22,940 nt of DNA, taken from positions 1-22,940 of IMG/VR virus record IMGVR_UViG_3300046001_002824; one strand, 5' to 3'. The notes under the pieces were generated by a model, which ran no database searches, was not told the DNA's origin, and saw only the letters and a program-made list of their open reading frames with translations. Positions 13,337 to 20,800 of the stretch are shown one piece after another; within the stretch, counting starts at the first letter, position 1, and each line of letters opens with the position of its first letter. This stretch comes from a virus. A program made the position numbers and the translations under genes.

Positions 13337-13591
13337 CTATTTCTTTTTAAATTGTTCAAACCATTCTTTAGGACTTAGAGGATTTTTATGCCTATTGTCA
13401 TTACTAAACTTCCAAGAATAATCAGCATACTCAATCATATCATCCTCACTATACATTCTTTCAGATTGCCATTTAGCACCATTATTAAATGCTGATATAA
13501 TATCATGTTTACAATACTCGCGAGTATCAGCTGTTTTTGGACATCTATAAGGTTCTGCATATAATTCAGCAGCTTCTTGTGTTTCTTTCAT
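13337..13591 (-). CDS. Conserved-type small phage protein (84 aa)
   Basis: An 84-residue protein with a pattern common in Bacteroidetes phage early regions: an N-terminal AAELYAEPYRCP segment, a middle DIISAFNNGAKWQSERMYSEDDMIEYADYS section (written in part) and a terminal SPKEWFEQFKKK. Helical and soluble, without a catalytic motif. The function of this group is unknown. It starts 10 bases after the preceding stop. Confidence 0.65.
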   Translation of the reverse strand: MKETQEAAELYAEPYRCPKTADTREYCKHDIISAFNNGAKWQSERMYSEDDMIEYADYSWKFSNDNRHKNPLSPKEWFEQFKKK

Positions 13592-13601
13592 TTTATTTAA
13601 T

Positions 13602-13862
13602 TTAAATTTTACTGTAAAATAATTTCTTTGATAGATTATGCACTTTACCGTTGTCGCATTGTATTCTGTATTGCTGCTTATAAGTTTCTATGATTGTGTA
13701 AATGTTCAATGTACTTATCAAATTAGCGTATCCAGCGCGTGCAATAACTTGCTTAGCTTCTAAGAAGTTTGGCTTTACATAATCTATTCCTGTTGTATAC
13801 TCGCTGCAATTTTTATGGTGATGCGTTTCTTTGCACCCTACTAAACAATATTCTGTTATCAT
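13602..13862 (-). CDS. Small Cys/His-containing protein (86 aa)
   Basis: An 86-residue protein whose N-terminus MITEYCLVGCKETHHHKNC holds three cysteines (6, 10, 19) and three histidines (14-16), which could bind a metal ion. The rest mixes helices (FLEAKQVIARAGYANLI) and strands (YRIQCDNGKVHNLS). No domain was recognised. It starts in an ATGA overlap with the 108-residue gene. Confidence 0.6.
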   Translation of the reverse strand: MITEYCLVGCKETHHHKNCSEYTTGIDYVKPNFLEAKQVIARAGYANLISTLNIYTIIETYKQQYRIQCDNGKVHNLSKKLFYSKI

Positions 13863-14185
13863 AATTTCTCTATTTCTTGTTTAACCCTATCCCAGTAATC
13901 TATCATTACTATATCGTGAAGCTGTAAGTGTTCTAAAACCTCGTCGCAGCATATTAAAGCGCATAACTTGCTTTGTGCGTACTCTATGTTAAAGTCTACG
14001 GTCATTTGTCTTATTAAGTGTTCTGCTTTGTCTTTAGCTGTCATCTCTTTTTTAATTAGTGTAAATTCGTTAATTACTATATCAATTGCTTGTGTTAATT
14101 CCTTAGGGTATATCATTTCTGTATCAGCACCTAATCTCCACTCTTGGTGTATTTTTAAAAGGTTTATAGCGTCTTCTAGTTTCAT
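13859..14185 (-). CDS. Fused small-phage-protein modules (108 aa)
   Basis: A 108-residue protein that reads as two modules usually seen as separate small proteins in Bacteroidetes phages. The first 40 residues (LEDAINLLKIHQEWRLGA, PKELTQAIDIVI) match one type; the second (AKDKAEHLIRQM, then SKLCALICCDEVLEHL and YWDRVKQEIEKL) matches another. Neither has a known function. Both sides are ATGA-coupled. The fusion view is from recalled patterns, not a search. Confidence 0.6.
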   Translation of the reverse strand: MKLEDAINLLKIHQEWRLGADTEMIYPKELTQAIDIVINEFTLIKKEMTAKDKAEHLIRQMTVDFNIEYAQSKLCALICCDEVLEHLQLHDIVMIDYWDRVKQEIEKL

Positions 14186-14406
14186 GGTTTAAAGGTTTCG
14201 TTGTAATAATCAATACCCCCTACCCAAACTTCGCAATTACTTGTTACCCTAGACTTCCTTAGTTTATTTCCGTGAGCTTCTATAATCTGATCTTTCTCTT
14301 GTTGTAACTTAAAATTCAATAAATTTAAAATCTGTTCCTTTGTGTATGTTGACTGCATTCTATCATTTTCAAATGAATGTATCAAATGTTGTATTGCTGT
14401 TTTCAT
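14182..14406 (-). CDS. Conserved-type small phage protein (74 aa)
   Basis: A 74-residue protein opening MKTAIQHLIHSFEN, with LNFKLQQEKDQIIEAHGNKL in the middle and DYYNETFKP at the end. This pattern recurs in early regions of Bacteroidetes phages, without known function. It starts and ends in ATGA overlaps with its neighbours. Confidence 0.65.
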   Translation of the reverse strand: MKTAIQHLIHSFENDRMQSTYTKEQILNLLNFKLQQEKDQIIEAHGNKLRKSRVTSNCEVWVGGIDYYNETFKP

Positions 14407-14576
14407 GGTTTCAATATTTTTAAATCCGCTTCTACTAATCTATTAATTAATTCAAAGGCTAATTTTACAAGGCTGTTAGCGTCATCTTTTAAACCGTTAT
14501 TTTCTGTAATCATTAAGATATTAGTAAGGTCTATTTCACTAAAATCTATTATATTCTTTTTAAGTTGTCTTTTCAT
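14403..14576 (-). CDS. Small helical protein (57 aa)
   Basis: A 57-residue ORF starting MKRQLKKNIIDFSEIDLTNI and ending in an amphipathic helix (NSLVKLAFELINRLVEADLK). Both ends sit in ATGA overlaps with adjacent ORFs, which supports translation despite its size. Soluble; no family was recognised. Confidence 0.6.
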   Translation of the reverse strand: MKRQLKKNIIDFSEIDLTNILMITENNGLKDDANSLVKLAFELINRLVEADLKILKP

Positions 14577-14698
14577 TTTGTAAGTATTTCGTAAACTGTT
14601 AACCCTATCATTATTCCTACTAATCCTATTATTGTTAAGAATAATTTTAATAGGAACTTCATTTCTTTTATATTTTTGTCGTCTTGGAACTCTCTCAT
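14573..14698 (-). CDS. Single-span membrane protein (41 aa)
   Basis: A 41-residue ORF: a charged N-terminus (MREFQDDKNIKEMK) followed by one hydrophobic span (LLKLFLTIIGLVGIMIGLTV) and EILTK. The start overlaps the stop of the 73-residue gene, and its end overlaps the next start, both as ATGA. Early-expressed single-span membrane peptides in phages may block superinfection or alter the host membrane; that is only an analogy. Confidence 0.55.
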   Translation of the reverse strand: MREFQDDKNIKEMKFLLKLFLTIIGLVGIMIGLTVYEILTK

Positions 14699-14916
14699 CT
14701 TACATCGTGTCTTAGGTCGTATTCTCTATTTTTTAGGTCAATGTATGCCTTTGTTGACTTCTTTTTTAATGCGGCCCAAATCTCATCACTTGAGTAGTCT
14801 ATACCATCTACTTCAACTTTGTAGATATTTAAAGCGTTTCTTTGCTCGTCTTCTAGTTGTCTATATTGTTCCTCCTCCATTCTAAAGTGTAGAAATTCTT
14901 TTCCTGCTATACTCAT
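14695..14916 (-). CDS. Unknown protein (73 aa)
   Basis: A 73-residue charged protein with an acidic helix (RMEEEQYRQLEDEQRNAL) followed by KVEVDGIDYSSDEIWAALKKK and a basic end. No family was recognised. It starts in an ATGA overlap with the ERF gene, so it could be a partner of the annealing protein; that is inferred from position only. Confidence 0.6.
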   Translation of the reverse strand: MSIAGKEFLHFRMEEEQYRQLEDEQRNALNIYKVEVDGIDYSSDEIWAALKKKSTKAYIDLKNREYDLRHDVR

Positions 14917-15425
14917 CTTTTAGTTATTTCGTTAATTTCTAATTGTTGTTGTGCTGTCAATGTGTATGCTGTTTTAAGCTTGTCGAATACATCTAACTCT
15001 AAACCTTCGTATCTACTTATTGCTTTCTCAAATAATGCAGATGAGCAAATTGGTTTAGTAATTGCTTGTGGCGCACTGGCTTTTTGTCCGTCATCATCGT
15101 CTGCCATTAAAAGTAAAATACTTGAAATTTGGTAACGTCGATAGTAAGTAATTTGACTACCCAAAGCCTGACTTGTTAAGTTTGGAGTTAGTTCAATACT
15201 GCTCTCAATCATTTCTCCGTTATCAATATCTATTATCTGAGTGAACACTTTACCGTCTTTAATGGGCTGTAATAGTATTAAACCTTTTTCTAGTAGTATT
15301 GGTTCAACTGCTTCGATTAATGCGTTTAAATCGGCATACGTGTTTTTAAAATGTGGATTCTTAGCGTTTTTCTTAACTACTCCTATCTCTTGTTTTGCTG
15401 CGTGTATTTTTGCGTATATTTTCAT
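14913..15425 (-). CDS. erf: ERF-family single-strand annealing protein
   Basis: A 170-residue recombination protein. The ERF core is seen as KNPHFKNTYADLNALIEAVEP (in part; 22-42), GLILLQP, and the signature QALGSQITYYRRYQISS (86-102) followed by the acidic LMADDDDGQ (106-114). ERF proteins form rings that anneal complementary single strands and help circularise or recombine phage genomes. The C-terminal 55 residues are short and helical. No single-strand-binding protein or paired exonuclease is evident nearby. RusA in the next transcript could resolve the junctions formed. Starts in an ATGA overlap with the 89-residue gene. Confidence 0.9.
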   Translation of the reverse strand: MKIYAKIHAAKQEIGVVKKNAKNPHFKNTYADLNALIEAVEPILLEKGLILLQPIKDGKVFTQIIDIDNGEMIESSIELTPNLTSQALGSQITYYRRYQISSILLLMADDDDGQKASAPQAITKPICSSALFEKAISRYEGLELDVFDKLKTAYTLTAQQQLEINEITKR

Positions 15426-15691
15426 AACTCTTGATTTTTAAGGTAAATTTCTACTAATTCATTTTGCATCCATTCCTGCTCGAATAATTCTGTAATATCT
15501 ACACCAGCAACGTATACTCTTAATACATAAACATATTGACCGTCTTCAGGGAATCTATTATCGTAGCTATCTTGAAATTCTACTTCTAAATCAATATCTT
15601 TATAATTGATAAATGTTGTTTTCGCATGACTAGGAATTAATTTCTTTAAATCAGCTATGCATTCTTCTAGTGTTTTAATTGTATTTCTCAT
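15422..15691 (-). CDS. Acidic protein of unknown function (89 aa)
   Basis: An 89-residue acidic protein with an N-terminal helix (KTLEECIADLKKLIPS), then beta strands (KDIDLEVEFQDSYD, YVYVLRVYVAGVDITELF) and a C-terminal helix. It resembles small phage proteins with a GVDITELF-type strand-turn but has no known function. It lies between the first small ORF of the operon and erf, overlapping erf by ATGA. Confidence 0.6.
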   Translation of the reverse strand: MRNTIKTLEECIADLKKLIPSHAKTTFINYKDIDLEVEFQDSYDNRFPEDGQYVYVLRVYVAGVDITELFEQEWMQNELVEIYLKNQEL

Positions 15692-15694
15692 AAT

Positions 15695-15850
15695 TTATTT
15701 GTTTATTGCTTTTAAATACTGTAAATATAATTCATAATTGAAGCTTCCTGTAGTTGCTTCTGCTTTGCTTTTTGATTTCCACCATTTAATACATATTCCT
15801 AAAGGCGGTGCGATGTACGTGTTTTCTAATTTGTTTTGTGATGCTTTCAT
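15695..15850 (-). CDS. First gene of the ERF operon (51 aa)
   Basis: A 51-residue basic protein beginning MKASQNKLENTYIAPPLGIC, followed by IKWWKSKSKAEATTG and NYELYLQYLKAINK. It has an ATG after an AAAAACACAAATT leader and lies 40 bases downstream of a full promoter. It stops three bases before the next ATG. Like the first gene of the helicase operon it starts MKA. No domain was recognised. The placement and leader support a real gene. Confidence 0.6.
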   Translation of the reverse strand: MKASQNKLENTYIAPPLGICIKWWKSKSKAEATTGSFNYELYLQYLKAINK

Positions 15851-15889
15851 AATTTGTGTTTTTATTATTGTTACGTCTTATTGACATAG

Positions 15890-15920
15890 CAAAGATAAGT
15901 ATAATATTGACTATTACAAA
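15890..15920 (-). promoter_or_regulatory. Promoter of the ERF operon
   Basis: TTTG (15917-15920), 19-base spacer, TATCTTTG (15890-15897) on the minus strand: an exact match to TTTG-N19-TAnnTTTG. About 40 bases precede the first ATG at 15850. It is almost the same as the promoter at 12580-12610, including most of the spacer. Confidence 0.8.
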
Positions 15921-15939
15921 CTTTATTATAAAATAATTG

Positions 15940-15964
15940 TTATTTATATTAATTCTAAATAGTG
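15940..15964 (-). repeat. 25-base upstream element, copy 2
   Basis: Identical over 25 bases to 12630-12654 and at the same distance (19 bases) from the -33 box. After a 9-base divergent block, the identity resumes over most of the promoter. The shared stretch marks a common control site for the ERF and helicase operons. Confidence 0.75.
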
Positions 15965-15971
15965 TATTAAC

Positions 15972-16045
15972 TAAGAAATGCCCGTAACAGGAGCTACGAG
16001 CATTAATTTTACCTAACCAAACACATGGGAAATTATGAAAAACCC
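15972..16045 (-). ncRNA. Possible second small RNA
   Basis: A complete promoter at 16049-16079 would produce an RNA beginning near 16045 with no ORF of credible length before the hairpin at 15977-16004. Its 5' end can fold as AUGGG/CCCAU (about 16025-16047) with a 13-nt loop, then a U/A-rich linker and the 10-bp hairpin. The layout (promoter, 5' hairpin, end hairpin) resembles the element at 9812-9906. It could also be just a leader reading into the ERF operon. Confidence 0.35.
15977..16004 (-). terminator. Hairpin after the lysozyme gene
   Basis: Minus-strand AAUGCUCGUA (15995-16004) pairs with UACGGGCAUU (15977-15986) in a 10-bp stem with one U-G pair and an 8-nt loop GCUCCUGU. On the plus strand this pair would be a C-A mismatch, so the minus-strand RNA is favoured. 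The U-run after it is poor (UUCUUAGUU), so a weak terminator or 3' end structure is likely. Confidence 0.55.
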
Positions 16046-16048
16046 ATA

Positions 16049-16079
16049 CAAATATAACCTTTATTTCTTAATAAACAAA
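16049..16079 (-). promoter_or_regulatory. Promoter at the end of the lysozyme gene
   Basis: TTTG (16076-16079), 19-base spacer, TATATTTG (16049-16056) on the minus strand, an exact consensus match. It overlaps the last codons of the lysozyme gene. It would transcribe the 16.0-kb spacer and possibly add to ERF operon expression. Confidence 0.6.
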
Positions 16080-16498
16080 TCAGCTTCAACCCTTCTACGT
16101 CTTACTAATCCTGCAAGCACTTTACCGCCACCCATGATATAATGGTTTATTAACCAATCATAGATTATCTCATCTGTAGCTTTTTGGTTTACTAATCTAA
16201 ACAAAGTTTGTGAGCTTCCACAGTTCCAACAAAACGATACTAAAGCATCAAATTGGTTTTGGGTTAAAGCAATCTTTATGTTTTTGATTACTGTAGCTTC
16301 GTATTTAGGTAGCAACTTTAACAGTAACATATCCGCTTCTACTTGGCTAATCTTTTGCCCCATTAGAACCTTGCTACCATCTAAGTAGAACGTGTTACCG
16401 TAGCCAATTGTCCAAACGGAAGCAGGACACTTATAACTTTTCAGCTTGCACCCTTCAAATTGTTTTATTAATTCAATACCTTTTTGGCTCGTTTTCAT
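16061..16498 (-). CDS. GH24 phage lysozyme
   Basis: A 145-residue endolysin of the T4/P22 lysozyme family, which cuts the MurNAc-GlcNAc bond of peptidoglycan. The catalytic pattern E-8-D/C-5-T is present as E15, C24 and T30 in KQFEGCKLKSYKCPASVWTI (13-31, shortened); here the middle position is cysteine, as in P21/P1-type enzymes, rather than aspartate. The typical FDALVSFCWNCG and GLVRRRRVEADLF segments follow. There is no signal peptide or SAR segment, so it needs a holin. It is expressed from its own promoter just after a terminator, separate from the M15 peptidase. Confidence 0.93.
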   Translation of the reverse strand: MKTSQKGIELIKQFEGCKLKSYKCPASVWTIGYGNTFYLDGSKVLMGQKISQVEADMLLLKLLPKYEATVIKNIKIALTQNQFDALVSFCWNCGSSQTLFRLVNQKATDEIIYDWLINHYIMGGGKVLAGLVRRRRVEADLFIKK

Positions 16499-16521
16499 AT
16501 TTTAATTTAATTGAATTTTTA

Positions 16522-16552
16522 CAAATATACAAATAACTTTATATAAAACAAA
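16522..16552 (-). promoter_or_regulatory. Promoter of the lysozyme gene
   Basis: TTTG (16549-16552), 19-base spacer, TATATTTG (16522-16529) on the minus strand, an exact match to the Bacteroidetes consensus. The -33 TTTG is formed by the U-run of the terminator just upstream. The ATG at 16498 lies about 20 bases downstream of the expected start site. Confidence 0.78.
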
Positions 16553-16593
16553 AAACCCAGGCAGTAGTTCTTGATCAGAGAAACTTTCCTGGG
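16549..16593 (-). terminator. Terminator after the M15 peptidase gene
   Basis: Minus-strand CCCAGG (16588-16593) pairs with CCTGGG (16556-16561), with an inner stem around TGATCA (16572-16577) and AGTT/AACT arms (16566-16569 and 16582-16585), then six T (16550-16555). This is a classic intrinsic terminator ending the structural and lysis transcript. Confidence 0.85.
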
Positions 16594-16690
16594 GGTAGTA
16601 AAGTTATAGACATCGTCATTTCCCTTACTTAGAAGTCCAAACTTCGGACGCTGTTCTTACGGGAAGCGTGTCTGGCACGTAGTTAATTAA
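16594..16690 (-). other. Structured, relatively GC-rich spacer
   Basis: About 97 bases between the M15 stop and its terminator hold no ORF but several short dyads: CGTG/CACG (16667-16679), GGGAA/TTCCC (16661-16665 with 16620-16624), and GTCC/GGAC (16635-16649). It is visibly more GC-rich than neighbouring spacers. The 3' end of the late mRNA, or a small RNA released from it, may fold here. It does not fit a tRNA: no TTCRA loop or acceptor stem is found. Confidence 0.45.
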
Positions 16691-17146
16691 TTATTTTATC
16701 TCAAAGTGCATCCAATCGTAGTTCTTTTCTCTACCTAAAGAAACAAATCCATGTTTATAGAATATGTCAATCATTTTAGCGTACTCAGGACGTGCAAATC
16801 TAGCAGTCTTATTAGTTTCTTTTAATTGGTTTCTTTGAGGGTCTAAATCAATTGCTATACCCCACGAATGACGGCTAAACTCTGTACCCCCTCGCATTTT
16901 TCTATAATTGAAACAACCTCCAAACTTATCTATACCTAAACGTACTATTTCAGGATACGTGTAAACACTTAGTAGCTCATTAAACACGTCTAAAAAGTTT
17001 TGTTTAACAAGCCTATGGCATCTCATTTTCTTAACGGGCTTGCCATCATAAACCATTGGATAAGGCAAAGTAATAGTTTCTAAATAACCTACTCCACCCT
17101 CGTTTGGCGTCCCGTATCTTTTAATACATTCAGCAGTTGTTATCAT
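16691..17146 (-). CDS. M15-type peptidase (endolysin)
   Basis: A 151-residue protein from the ATG at 17146; an in-frame TTG at 17161 is rejected because it lies inside the preceding gene. The zinc-binding motifs of the M15 family are SRHSWGIAIDLDP (91-103; H93, D100) and DWMHFE (144-149; H147). Members cut peptide crosslinks of peptidoglycan, as L-alanyl-D-glutamate or D-Ala-D-Ala peptidases. Coming after the holin candidates, it is probably a second lytic enzyme, hydrolysing peptides while the lysozyme cuts glycan. It is followed by the structured spacer and terminator. Confidence 0.9.
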   Translation of the reverse strand: MITTAECIKRYGTPNEGGVGYLETITLPYPMVYDGKPVKKMRCHRLVKQNFLDVFNELLSVYTYPEIVRLGIDKFGGCFNYRKMRGGTEFSRHSWGIAIDLDPQRNQLKETNKTARFARPEYAKMIDIFYKHGFVSLGREKNYDWMHFEIK

Positions 17147-17147
17147 A

Positions 17148-17345
17148 TTATATTTTAGCAAACTTTGAAACCGTTGCTGCAGTCGTTCCGATTGTAACTA
17201 GAACCGCACCTACTGAAGCAGTCGCAGGTAACGTAATTAACGCACCACCAACTAAACCTATTACTATTCCTACGTGGATTAACTTCTTAAAAAACATCGG
17301 TGTTTCCGCGTTCCATCTCTTTTTTACTTCTCTTAAATTTCTCAT
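17148..17345 (-). CDS. Small two-span membrane protein, holin candidate
   Basis: A 65-residue protein with a basic N-terminus (MRNLREVKKRWNAETP) and two hydrophobic segments, about 22-40 (LIHVGIVIGLVGGALITLP) and 45-62 (VGAVLVTIGTTAATVS), glycine- and alanine-rich, as in small holins. It ends one base before the M15 ATG and begins in an ATGA overlap with the upstream membrane protein. It probably forms membrane lesions that release the endolysins. No specific holin family was recognised. Confidence 0.65.
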   Translation of the reverse strand: MRNLREVKKRWNAETPMFFKKLIHVGIVIGLVGGALITLPATASVGAVLVTIGTTAATVSKFAKI

Positions 17346-17560
17346 GCTCTTTTTATTTTAAATTTGTCTGGTAATATTGCGTAATTAATTGATTTACTAT
17401 ACATTCTATTAGCTTTTAAATTCCCGTTTTCCATTCTTAACTCGTAACAATGTTCTAATTTGCCCTCTAATACTTCTACGCGTGAGTTTGTAATCCATAG
17501 CCAACAAGCTAGCACTCCTGTCACTCCATACTTTTTTGTTATTTCTACGAATTGTAACAT
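17342..17560 (-). CDS. Single-span membrane protein, holin-like
   Basis: A 72-residue protein with one N-terminal membrane span (about 11-25, YGVTGVLACWLWITN) followed by a charged segment RVEVLEGKLEHCYE. This layout recalls BhlA/UviB-type holin-like proteins. The C-terminus is basic (LPDKFKIKRA). It overlaps the next membrane gene by ATGA. Holin versus antiholin cannot be told from sequence. Confidence 0.6.
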   Translation of the reverse strand: MLQFVEITKKYGVTGVLACWLWITNSRVEVLEGKLEHCYELRMENGNLKANRMYSKSINYAILPDKFKIKRA

Positions 17561-17565
17561 TTCTT

Positions 17566-17889
17566 TTAACTATTTAATAATTCTGTACATATAATACCCA
17601 CATTGTCTACTATTAACTTATCTTCAGTACTCATTTCAGACACGTTTAAGCATATAACTTCACTATCTTCACCTTGTATATCTAATCTATTTACATCAGT
17701 TGTATAAACTGTGTATAATAATGGGTCTTTTTGTGTCAAACAAAATGTTTCAAGTTCATTAAATGACACTTGTTGTTGTTCTGTTAATTCATTTACAAAT
17801 CTTGGCACTACTTGAATATTATCATTTTGTGGTATAATCATCAAAGCTTGATCTGAATGTCTATATACTATTTGTTTAAAATTTTCCAT
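17566..17889 (-). CDS. Unknown protein between fibre and lysis genes (107 aa)
   Basis: A 107-residue acidic, soluble protein (MENFKQIVYRHSDQALMIIP, NELTEQQQVSFNELETFCL, DVNRLDIQGEDSEVICLNVS). No known domain. It starts three bases after the end of the long fibre gene. A virion-associated or fibre-assembly role would suit its place but is not shown. Confidence 0.55.
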   Translation of the reverse strand: MENFKQIVYRHSDQALMIIPQNDNIQVVPRFVNELTEQQQVSFNELETFCLTQKDPLLYTVYTTDVNRLDIQGEDSEVICLNVSEMSTEDKLIVDNVGIICTELLNS

Positions 17890-17892
17890 AAA

Positions 17893-20800
17893 TTAATAAT
17901 TATATGATGAACTTAATAATTCTGTTCCTGCACCTAATAAAGTTCCTGCGAATCCACCACCACCAGCATAAGTTCCTATAGAACCAATATTTGTAGTTAC
18001 TGTAAAAGTTGCCGTAAATCCTGCTCGTGGTATAAATACTACAAAACCATATGTTGAAGAATAAGAGCAATTTTGAAATAGTAGAATACTTGCTTTAACT
18101 AATGTTACTATTTCAGCAGAAATAACCGCAATTGATTTCCCTGCTCCTACTACAGAAATTATAACTGTATTTGTGCCGTCAAATATTGTTAACACTGTGT
18201 TTGTGTTTGCCAAAGATACAACAAACTTATTTATATCTCCTGTTCCACTTGTAGAGTTTCCGTATGTATTTCCATTAGACATTGCGTAAGCTAAAATAAC
18301 TTCTTTTGAAACAGATGTATTAGCAGCATATTTAACATACATGTTACAAGGATTAGACATTCTACCATTGTTTACAAGTACTCCATCTGTTTTTTCAATT
18401 AATGGCATGTACTCTACTGTACTATCAAAAATTAAATCTTTATTATTTATGAATTGTCCTGAATTTGTTAACTTGATAGGTGCTGAAGTAGCCGTAGCCC
18501 CATAAGTTAATATAGTACCATCATTTATAAACTTGCCAACTCCTGTATATGTTAACGCTGTTAATCTTATAAGACCACTATTAATAAATGTACCTGCTCC
18601 AATAATAACAGTCATATATCTTGATACTGCAGTACCTTCTTGATTTCCATTGAATTTGATACTACCGCTATTTACTGTAACCGTTCCATTTATTGAACCG
18701 TTTACAACACTACCCTTTGAAGTAGGAAATCCATTAAAAATTACATTTCCAGTAACATCTCCATCAAGTATCACAGGAGAACCTCCTAAAGTTACTGTTG
18801 TTACAGTTAATGAACCATAAACATTTACAGATTTTATATAATCTCCACTATCAATAGTTGCAGTTGTTCCTACTATATTGGCATATAAATTAATACCTCC
18901 ACCATGAGTATAACTTCCTAAAATAGTACCGTTTATATTGCCGCGCGTAGCAGTACCGTTTAAAGCTACTATACTTGCTGGAGTTGTTATCTTAGTGTTT
19001 ATATCAACATACCCTGAAGTATATCTTAACCCTCCTAATAATCCATAAGCGTTACCATTCCAAGTAAAATTACCTGATACTGCAATTAGAGAAACATAAC
19101 CAAATCTACAATCAAACATCTCTGTATTGATACTTAAATTTGTAAATGTTAAATAACTAGCTCCTCCTATATTTCCTAAATTATAACCAGTACATATTGA
19201 ATAGTAATTTCCTAAATCTAAAAAACCTTCAATCGCTGTGAACCCTGCTGGATTAATTAATCCTGAATTTGCGTGAGTTCCAAAAGTTTTCCCTAAGCTT
19301 AAATAAAAAGGTATTAAAATATTTGCAGTAAAAGTAAATAAAGTTAAATTTCCATAAGATATTGTAGCTCCTAAACTTTTACTATTAATATAGAATCCTG
19401 TTTTATGTATATTACTTGTTACAACAAAATTACCATTTAATATAACCTCATAAATAGTCCACCAAGTTGCAGTTATTGTAGCACTTGCTGTACACGCTTT
19501 ACTTAATACAATTGTATTAGACGTTTTACTTACAACTATTGTGTTATAAGGTATTCCTGTTCCTGTAATAAATTGTCCTACCACTATATTAGCTGTTGAA
19601 CTTACTGACGTTAAAGTAGAACTTGTACTTGTTGTTGTAGCTGTTACCGTTCCTGTATTAGTTATATCTGCTAAAGCGTATTCAGGAGTTAAATAAGGAT
19701 TATTAATATTTCCTCTACCTGTTGAATTAACTCCGTTTATTGAGTCAACGTAGATTTTATTTGCTTGTGGGATATTTGCTCCTGATGGTGTAGCCCATTG
19801 TGCCTTACCATCTGCTGTCATAGAAGTAAGAACTTTACCTACTCCTTCAGTTCCGTCTTGTAATTGTGCTGAATAGTTTGTAGTTGCACCACTTCCAACA
19901 AATTTACCTCCTATATTTACAGTACTTGCACCACTTGCCTGACCGTAAACACCTACATTTAAACTTGTTGAACTTTGCGCTGTTCCTGAAGCTCCGAAAT
20001 TAGTAGATGCACCTACACCTTGATTCACACCCGAAACACCTACAGCGCCATTTACAGTAGTGTTACCGTAGATAGTGTAGTTTTCTCCGGCAGTTGTACT
20101 ATATACGCCAAGTTTATAAGCTGAAGCTATTGTCCCATTAACTGCTATATTAGAACCATCATCCTTAATTAAACTATTACCTATTGCACCTGATGAAGTA
20201 AATTTAGAAAGAGTATTTATAGTTCCAGACCCAGTAATCCCTGCAGAAACAGTTGACCATGTACCGTCATCTTTTAAAAATTTCCCTGTGTTAGTACCTT
20301 TAGGAACAAAACCATGTTTAGTAGTAGAAAAGTCATTTGTAGTAATATCAGTTAATGATATTGTAGCATCACTAATTGTTTGGTCACCCGTATTTACTCC
20401 ACTTGTATTGCCTAGTAAAGTACTTTCAGCACTTGTTATAAGTCTTTCTCCTACAACCTTATCAACTTTATCTGCTAAAGCGTCAAAGACCCCGTTAGAT
20501 TCTACAGCTTTAACACTTCCATCAGTTGGCACGGTGTCAATAGTTTGTAATTCCCATACAGCAGTTGCGGTTGTTGAATCTGTGCAAATGTATAAATCCC
20601 CATTATCTAATATCCAACGTGACCCAATATAAAAGCCTTGTGAATTGTCATTATTTGCATCTGGAATGCTTGTAAATTTATGGTTAACCTCTCTTATTAA
20701 AAGACCGTTTCCGTCCATCACATACTGACTACCAGCTTCCCATTTCAACTCGTAACCTACAGCGCAAATTTGAGCAACCCCACCGCCAGCGCCTGAGTCA

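Noticed and set aside
16594-16690. tRNA or tRNA-like gene
   Set aside because: No acceptor stem, D-arm GG, anticodon arm or TTCRA loop could be assembled.
20288-20632. Plus-strand ORF of 114 codons opposite the fibre gene
   Set aside because: It lies wholly antisense to a long, clearly coding gene, is rich in Val/Leu/Ser as expected of a shadow frame, and has no promoter or coupled neighbour. All other plus-strand ORFs in the window (for example 7035-7289 and 9085-9354) were dropped for the same reason.
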